DNA from: an uncultured Anaerolineae bacterium
GTDB taxonomy: Bacteria; Chloroflexota; Anaerolineae; Promineifilales; Promineifilaceae
NCBI GenBank assembly: GCA_905479495.1
Contig: CAJQMR010000010.1
Coordinates: 1 to 64,000, forward strand
Length of the DNA: 64,000 bases
Reading direction: 5' to 3'
This document shows, one piece after another, positions 59,616-64,000 of the stretch. The notes under the pieces were generated by a model. The model saw only the letters and a list, made by a program, of their open reading frames with translations, was not told the DNA's origin and ran no database searches. The number at the start of each line of letters is the position of its first letter. Positions within the stretch are counted from its first letter, which is position 1. A program made the position numbers and the translations under genes.

Positions 59616-60683
59616 ATGGCTAAACAACTTTCCCGACGACAATTTTTGCAGCAATTTTTGCCAGCCTCCGGCACGGCCGTATTATTTTTGGCGGGTTGTC
59701 GGTCTAAAGCAGAAATATCACCAACGACGGCACCGCCAGCTACGGCCGTTCCCACCCCACTGTCAACGCTGCTCCCGGCCAATCGCGACCTCATCCTCAC
59801 CCCCAACGACGAATTTTACGTGATGGAAACCAACGGCACACCTGCCATTGACCAGGCTGAATGGCAGCTTAGGATTGATGGCCTGGTAGCCAATCCGCTG
59901 ATGCTCAGCTTTGCGGATATTGCAGCACGGCCGTTTATCGAACAGATGCGCACGTTGGAGTGCATTGGCAATGCGGTGGGCGGTAACCAGATTGGCAACG
60001 CTGTCTGGGGCGGCATTTTGCTGGCAGATTTGTTGGAAGAGGTGCAGGTGAAGGATACGGCCGTGCGCGCCAAATTTACCGCAGCCGACAATTACGAAAC
60101 TTCCGTTACGCTGGACTGGGTCAATCAGCCGGGCGCAATGCTAGCCTACCAGATGAACGGCGAACCGCTGCCACCGGAACACGGCTACCCGCTGCGCCTC
60201 TTCATGCCCGGACTGTATGGCCAAAAAATGCCCAAATGGATCACCCACATTCAATTTAGCGACGACGCCGACCATTTAGGCACCTGGGAGAACCAGGGCT
60301 GGTCTAATGTGGCCCAGGTCAAAACCAACTCGCAAATTATGCTGCCCACCCACATTCAGAAGGTGCCGCTGGCTCCGCTGGAAATCTTCGGCGTGGCCTA
60401 TGCGGGCGACCGGCACATCACCCAGGTGGAAGTAGGCATTGAGGGACAGGATGGCAATTTGCGCTGGCAGCCAGCCGAAGACCTGGTACGCGGCCCCAGC
60501 GACGAGGTGTGGACCCAATTTTATCTACCCTGGACGCCGCCCGCTGCGGGAACCTACACCCTGCTCGTCCGCGCCACGGACGAAACCGGTTTTGTCCAAA
60601 CAGAACGCGCCCGTGGCGTGCTGGAAGGCGCTTTCCCTAATGGCACGGACAAAATTCACAACATTGTGATTGTCGTTGAATAA
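59616..60683 (+). CDS. Sulfite-oxidase-family molybdopterin oxidoreductase
   Basis: 355 residues from ATG 59616. The N-terminus has SRRQFLQQFLPASGTAVLFLAGC, a twin-arginine-like signal that also ends in a lipobox Cys (C28), then a T/P linker. The catalytic domain keeps MRTLECIGNAVGG, whose Cys (C116) would bind molybdenum, plus GYPLRLFMPGLYGQKMPKWITHIQF. A dimerisation-like beta domain forms the C-terminus. It is thus a lipid-anchored extracytoplasmic member of the sulfite oxidase/SoxC/YedY superfamily; the substrate is not known. The pentaheme cytochrome downstream could accept its electrons. Confidence 0.9.
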   Translation: MAKQLSRRQFLQQFLPASGTAVLFLAGCRSKAEISPTTAPPATAVPTPLSTLLPANRDLILTPNDEFYVMETNGTPAIDQAEWQLRIDGLVANPLMLSFADIAARPFIEQMRTLECIGNAVGGNQIGNAVWGGILLADLLEEVQVKDTAVRAKFTAADNYETSVTLDWVNQPGAMLAYQMNGEPLPPEHGYPLRLFMPGLYGQKMPKWITHIQFSDDADHLGTWENQGWSNVAQVKTNSQIMLPTHIQKVPLAPLEIFGVAYAGDRHITQVEVGIEGQDGNLRWQPAEDLVRGPSDEVWTQFYLPWTPPAAGTYTLLVRATDETGFVQTERARGVLEGAFPNGTDKIHNIVIVVE

Positions 60684-60714
60684 TTGGGAACCTGTAAAAG
60701 CCATGCCCGCGAAG

Positions 60715-60757
60715 GATGACGACCGTAGGGATGTTTCGCTTCGCTCAACATGACAAA
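60715..60757. repeat. Partial GTCATGTTGAGCGAAGCG element
   Basis: GTAGGGATGTTTCGCTTCGC followed by TCAACATGACAAAT, a single arm related to 12111-12245 and 45139-45177. Confidence 0.6.
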
Positions 60758-60775
60758 TAAGCCGAAGGCTAACGA

Positions 60776-61522
60776 ATGCAGAAACCTGGTAACAAAAAAC
60801 GATGGTTGTTAGCAACTTTGATTACGGGCATTGGACTGTTTGTTGCGTCTATCGTCACAGCTTCAAAGCTGGAAGAGCACGATGAATTTTGCACCAGCTG
60901 CCACCGACCGCCCGAAGTTACCTATTTTGACCGGGCGCATGAGGCAATGGGAAACACGGCCGTTTCTGACCTGGCCAGCTTTCATTATGCCGACAACAAT
61001 CAATTCCACTGTGTCGATTGCCATCGCGGCGACCAGAGTTTTAAGCAGCGGGGACAGATTTTGTGGCTGGCAGCAAAGGATACGGCCGTTCACTTCCTGG
61101 GTGATCCTGACCAAACTATCGAAAAAGGGAATGTCCCCGCGCCCAATCCACACGCGGGCAGTTGGCAGGGACCAGAGCGGTACAGCCGCACGCCAGACAT
61201 TCTCAACGATGGCTGCCTGAGCTGCCATCAGGATGCCCTGACGCTGGTTGGCTTTGAAAACCATTTTCATAACAAGCTGCCCCAGGCCCAGCTTGCTTAT
61301 GCCCAAACAAAACGGTTAAACTTCCCCGAAGGTTGGCCCGGCGAAGCAGGCAGCCCGGCTCTACTGGTGCCTGAAGAAACAGTGCTCACCTGCCTGGACT
61401 GCCACCGCGCCCACGTGCCAGGGCTGGAATTTGAATACTTTTTGGATGAAACGGCCGTTGTTTTGCCTGCCTGTGTACAATGTCACCTGGAAGCGGATGC
61501 GGGCCCGGCAAATTTAAATTAG
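60776..61522 (+). CDS. NapC/NirT-like multiheme cytochrome c, five hemes
   Basis: 248 residues. One N-terminal helix (WLLATLITGIGLFVASIVTAS) anchors a periplasm-facing domain with five CxxCH motifs: CTSCH, CVDCH, CLSCH, CLDCH and CVQCH. Size and layout resemble the quinol-dehydrogenase cytochromes of the NapC/NirT/NrfH type, which carry four or five hemes. It may pass electrons between the quinone pool and the molybdoenzyme encoded upstream, or the reverse. Confidence 0.87.
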   Translation: MQKPGNKKRWLLATLITGIGLFVASIVTASKLEEHDEFCTSCHRPPEVTYFDRAHEAMGNTAVSDLASFHYADNNQFHCVDCHRGDQSFKQRGQILWLAAKDTAVHFLGDPDQTIEKGNVPAPNPHAGSWQGPERYSRTPDILNDGCLSCHQDALTLVGFENHFHNKLPQAQLAYAQTKRLNFPEGWPGEAGSPALLVPEETVLTCLDCHRAHVPGLEFEYFLDETAVVLPACVQCHLEADAGPANLN

Positions 61523-61556
61523 AAACTGGAGGTTTGTCCTGAACGGAGTTGAAGGA

Positions 61557-62816
61557 TTGGAGATTTTGCGGATTCGACGCCATATTTTTCTGATGATTAC
61601 TTTGCTGGTTTTGGCTGCTTGCGGGGAAACTGCGCCGGAAGTGACCCAGACTGTGCGCACGGCCGTTCCACCAACCGCCAATCCCATTGCCACACCGACT
61701 TTGGAGAATGTTGTGGAGAATACGGCCGTTTCGGCCACAGATCCCCCACCAACGACCCCACCTGAAGCCACCGCCACCAGCACCCCAGTTCCCACAGAAC
61801 CCATCCCCACGCCGGAATCCACCGTCGAGGTGACTGGGGCAACCGTGCCGCCCGGCTTCAGCTTCATCAAATTCGCCGACCTGTACCGTCCCACCAGCCT
61901 GGCATTTGACGACGCGGGACGTTTGTACGTGACCTCGTTTAACGGCACGGTGCATATTTTGAACGATGAGGACGGCGACGGCCGTTCCGACAGCGACATC
62001 GTGTTTGCCACCGGCTTCAGCACCGCCCTGGGCATTACCCTACGCCCCGGCACAAACGATGTGTACGTCTCCAGCAACAGCCAAATCACCTTGCTGCGTG
62101 ATGACGATGGCGACGATCGGGCCGACACACGCGAGATAGTGGTCAGTGGCCTCCCCACCGGGCTGCACCAAAACGACAATCTCAAATTTGGCTCGGATGG
62201 CTGGCTCTACATGGGCATCGGCTCCACCTGCGACGCCTGCGCAGAGGCAGACGCGCGCAGCGGCACCATCATGCGCTTTAACGTGGACACAGGCGAGAGC
62301 GAAATTATCGCCAGCGGCCTGCGCAACCCGTACGATCTCGCCTTCCATCCGGTTACAGGAGATCTGTTCGCCACCGACAACGGCCGTGACGATTTAGGGC
62401 TGGGCAGCCCGTTTGAAGAGCTAAACCACATCGTCCTTGGTGGTGATTACGGCTGGCCAGGCTGCTGGAATGAAGGCGAAGGCAGCGATTGTGCCGGAAC
62501 GGAAACGGCCGTTGCCTTCTTTGAACCCCATTCCTCTGCCAACGGCCTCGATTTTTACAGCGGCAGCCAATTCCCTGCCGAGTACCAGAACAACGCCTTC
62601 GTCGCCATTTTTGGCACCTACCTCACCGATGGCGTGGCCACCGGCGTCGCCCGTGTGCAGCTTACCCCAGACGGCGACAGCTACCAAAGCACCGTCAGCT
62701 GGTTTGCCCAATGGTCAGACGGCCGTCCCCTGCCGCTCATGATGGGGCCAGATGGCGCGCTTTACGTGGGAGATTATATGAATGAGGTCATTTATCGAAT
62801 TAGTTATGGAAATTGA
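61557..62816 (+). CDS. Glucose/sorbosone-dehydrogenase-like beta-propeller lipoprotein
   Basis: 419 residues from TTG 61557; ATG 61593 is the alternative but would shorten the signal peptide. The lipobox is LVLAAC, then a long T/P/E linker (about 30-95). The domain shows PTSLAFDDAGRLYVTSFNGTV, LHQNDNLKFGSDGWLYMGIG, ASGLRNPYDLAFHPVTGDLFATDNGRDDLG and GGDYGWPGCWNEGEG, typical of PQQ-dependent soluble glucose dehydrogenase-like propellers. The Asp-rich DEDGDGRSDSD and DDDGDDRADT segments look like calcium-binding turns. It would act outside the membrane in oxidation of sugars or related alcohols. Confidence 0.87.
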   Translation: MEILRIRRHIFLMITLLVLAACGETAPEVTQTVRTAVPPTANPIATPTLENVVENTAVSATDPPPTTPPEATATSTPVPTEPIPTPESTVEVTGATVPPGFSFIKFADLYRPTSLAFDDAGRLYVTSFNGTVHILNDEDGDGRSDSDIVFATGFSTALGITLRPGTNDVYVSSNSQITLLRDDDGDDRADTREIVVSGLPTGLHQNDNLKFGSDGWLYMGIGSTCDACAEADARSGTIMRFNVDTGESEIIASGLRNPYDLAFHPVTGDLFATDNGRDDLGLGSPFEELNHIVLGGDYGWPGCWNEGEGSDCAGTETAVAFFEPHSSANGLDFYSGSQFPAEYQNNAFVAIFGTYLTDGVATGVARVQLTPDGDSYQSTVSWFAQWSDGRPLPLMMGPDGALYVGDYMNEVIYRISYGN

Positions 62817-62841
62817 GTGATAAGTAAAAAAGGAGAATAGT

Positions 62842-63264
62842 ATGCGCAAAATAGTTCACATAATCGGTTCACTCTTGCTGCTTTTTCTGGCGGTAGGCTG
62901 TGGTGGTGGTGAAACGGAAACGGCCGTTCCCGACCAACCAGCCGCGCCAGTCGAAACAGAAACAGATGTGCAAACCGTGGCGGCTAAACCGCAGCTCATC
63001 GAGTTTTACGCCTCCTGGTGACCCACCTGCCAGGCGATGCAGCCCATCGTGAATGGGTTAGAAGATGAGTATGGCAGCGACATTGAATTCGTAAAAATCA
63101 ACATTGATGATCCCAATTCGGCAGCGGCGAAGCAAGAGTATGGCTTCCGCTACCAACCCTATTTTGTGCTGGTGGATGCCGATGGTGAGGTACTGGAATC
63201 ATGGCCAGGCTACACTGACGCCACCCTCTTTGAGGACGCCTTCGCCACCATTTTGGAAAACTAA
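62842..63264 (+). CDS. Thioredoxin-like lipoprotein with in-frame TGA at the active-site Cys
   Basis: Read through TGA, the frame gives 140 residues from ATG 62842, with AAAGGAG 6 nt upstream. The signal peptide ends in lipobox LAVGC, then a short acidic linker. The thioredoxin domain reads LIEFYASW-TGA-PTCQAMQPIVNGLEDEYG, so TGA 63019-63021 (codon 60) replaces exactly the first Cys of the WCxxC site. The remainder (FVKINID, YQPYFVLVDADG) is an intact thioredoxin. A conserved catalytic Cys replaced by TGA is the signature of a selenocysteine (UxxC). A small stem GCGATG/CATCGT begins 12 nt after the TGA. If selenium insertion is absent here, the gene is a pseudogene truncated at residue 59. 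No independent start is credible at 63037. Confidence 0.72.
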
Positions 63265-63275
63265 CAATCTTAATG

Positions 63276-63313
63276 ACCGTCCGCAAATAAGTTGACGGAA
63301 TTGTGCGGACGGT
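63276..63313 (+). terminator. Hairpin after the thioredoxin-like gene
   Basis: A perfect 10-bp stem, ACCGTCCGCA (63276-63285) with TGCGGACGGT (63304-63313), then TTTAAC. It is a plausible weak terminator. Confidence 0.65.
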
Positions 63314-63320
63314 TTAACAA

Positions 63321-63361
63321 TAAGCGGCCAACTGAAACGGGAAGTTATTGTTGGCCGCTTA
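63321..63361. repeat. Second perfect inverted repeat
   Basis: TAAGCGGCCAAC (63321-63332) and GTTGGCCGCTTA (63350-63361), 17 nt apart. It lies between convergent genes and may back up termination in both directions. The remaining gap holds a weaker inverted pair around TAGGATTTACGC and GCGTAAGTCCTA (63365-63420). Confidence 0.7.
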
Positions 63362-63456
63362 CTTAGGATTTACGCAAACTGTTGGCAGGGCTGGCAGTTC
63401 TCTGCGGCGTAAGTCCTAAATCTATTTCCATCCAAAACCGAAAGGAACCGGTTGAA

Positions 63457-64000
63457 TTAATCCTGCACCAACGGTAAAACCCAGGCCAGCAGCTGATTCA
63501 GGGGACTTAGGCGAGCACGATAACATAACCAACGTTCTTCAAGATGAAACCCGTGCCTTTGTTTCACACGTTCATTGGTTTTGCCCAGAAATATTTTTTG
63601 CATTCCCAATTCAATGCCCAAACGTATGGTTTCATCCATGAGAAGGAAATAAAGATAACTGGGCCGAGCAATTTCATAGTCTAGACCTATCAAGGGTGCC
63701 CAAAGCGCTGTCCCATTTCGTAAACAAAGACCTACCCCAACCAATTTTTCTGCCGCATAGCCACGAAGGAAAAAAACATCTCCAGGTATTTCCCGTTCGA
63801 GGGCCACCAGAAAATGCGGTGTAAACGGGATAGATTCAAGAGGGATACCGTGTCTGGTAAATACCTCACAAAACAACGCATAGATTTGCTCACCATCATC
63901 CTGCAAAGGGTGCGTTTCAAAGTGCAAATCAAACTTTTCGCCGCGTCTGCGTGCGCGCCGCAGCTCCTGCCGATCTTTTGTCCGCAAAGCATCTAGATAT
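63457..64000 (-). CDS. GNAT/FemAB-like protein, N-terminus beyond the window
   Basis: 181 codons are visible and the frame is open through the right edge (YLDALRTKDRQELRRARRRG at the border). LRTKDRQELRRA followed by the later PSYLYFLLMDETIRLGIELGMQKIFLGKTNERVKQRHGF is the pattern of the FemAB-like acetyltransferase (GNAT_6) family, involved in peptidoglycan or exopolysaccharide modification or in N-acylation. The stop is at 63457. The missing N-terminal half prevents a finer call. Confidence 0.75.
   Translation of the reverse strand, partial: YLDALRTKDRQELRRARRRGEKFDLHFETHPLQDDGEQIYALFCEVFTRHGIPLESIPFTPHFLVALEREIPGDVFFLRGYAAEKLVGVGLCLRNGTALWAPLIGLDYEIARPSYLYFLLMDETIRLGIELGMQKIFLGKTNERVKQRHGFHLEERWLCYRARLSPLNQLLAWVLPLVQD

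Noticed and set aside
63037..63264. Separate 75-residue gene starting after the TGA
   Set aside because: The ATG at 63037 has no SD and lies inside the thioredoxin fold; the frame is continuous with the upstream signal peptide except for the single TGA.

Overview
The window looks like a chromosomal segment of a filamentous or environmental Chloroflexota bacterium (Anaerolineae/Ardenticatenia-like). This is an inference from gene families and style: actinobacterial-type inositol-phosphate synthase, a ba3-type oxidase with its tiny subunit IIa, many YfhO, GT39 and GT87 membrane glycosyltransferases, lipoproteins with T/P/E-rich linkers, and intergenic simple-repeat families. The most conspicuous global property is the palindrome ACGGCCGT. 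A hand count gives about 125 copies in 64 kb, roughly one per 500 bp, where about one would be expected by chance. It lies mostly inside genes.

Layout. 1-0.55 kb: gene remnants at the window edge, including a probable serine recombinase tail. 0.4-5.9 kb (minus): a heterodimeric ABC exporter preceded by a structured leader (strong promoter, 32-codon ORF, two tandem intrinsic terminators), then ino1. 5.9-12.1 kb (minus): sugar isomerase-like protein, YfhO, GT39 and GT2 envelope-glycan genes. 12.3-13.1 kb: HAD phosphatase. 13.15-14.64 kb: AT-rich insert with a DGQHR/DndB-like gene between imperfect direct repeats. 14.6-18.0 kb (minus): ABC-2 export operon with its own HTH regulator and a YhfC-permease fusion. 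18.2-25.7 kb (plus): kinase-like protein and a second glycan/phosphoesterase cluster. 25.8-32.4 kb: Leloir pathway genes galT, galK and galE interleaved with two envelope proteases. 32.5-33.7 kb: response-regulator remnant and an epoxide-hydrolase-like enzyme.

33.7-41.8 kb (minus): a respiratory locus. It holds an Rrf2 regulator, two SCO copper chaperones, ba3 oxidase subunits IIa, II and I, heme O synthase, cytochrome c, and a large cytochrome b/ferredoxin/MvhD-like fusion. 42.0-42.4 kb: three tRNA genes (Arg-ACG, Ser-GCT, Ser-TGA). 42.6-51.2 kb: SppA, LysE exporter, NAD synthetase, subtilase, a quinate-dehydrogenase-like protein with a nucleotidyltransferase, a Nudix hydrolase and a deoxynucleoside kinase-MazG fusion. 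51.3-57.3 kb: a secreted ELWxSDGTxxGT-repeat protein and small housekeeping genes. 57.3-59.3 kb (minus): a two-component system. 59.6-63.3 kb (plus): an extracytoplasmic redox cluster (sulfite-oxidase-family molybdoenzyme, pentaheme cytochrome, glucose/sorbosone-dehydrogenase-like lipoprotein, thioredoxin-like lipoprotein). In the last of these the first catalytic Cys codon is an in-frame TGA, making it a candidate selenoprotein. The window ends inside a GNAT/FemAB-like gene.

The strongest new leads are the iterated palindrome, the attenuator-like leader of the ABC exporter, the UxxC thioredoxin, and the orphan DGQHR insert. All functional statements rest on reading motifs by eye; no database search was run.
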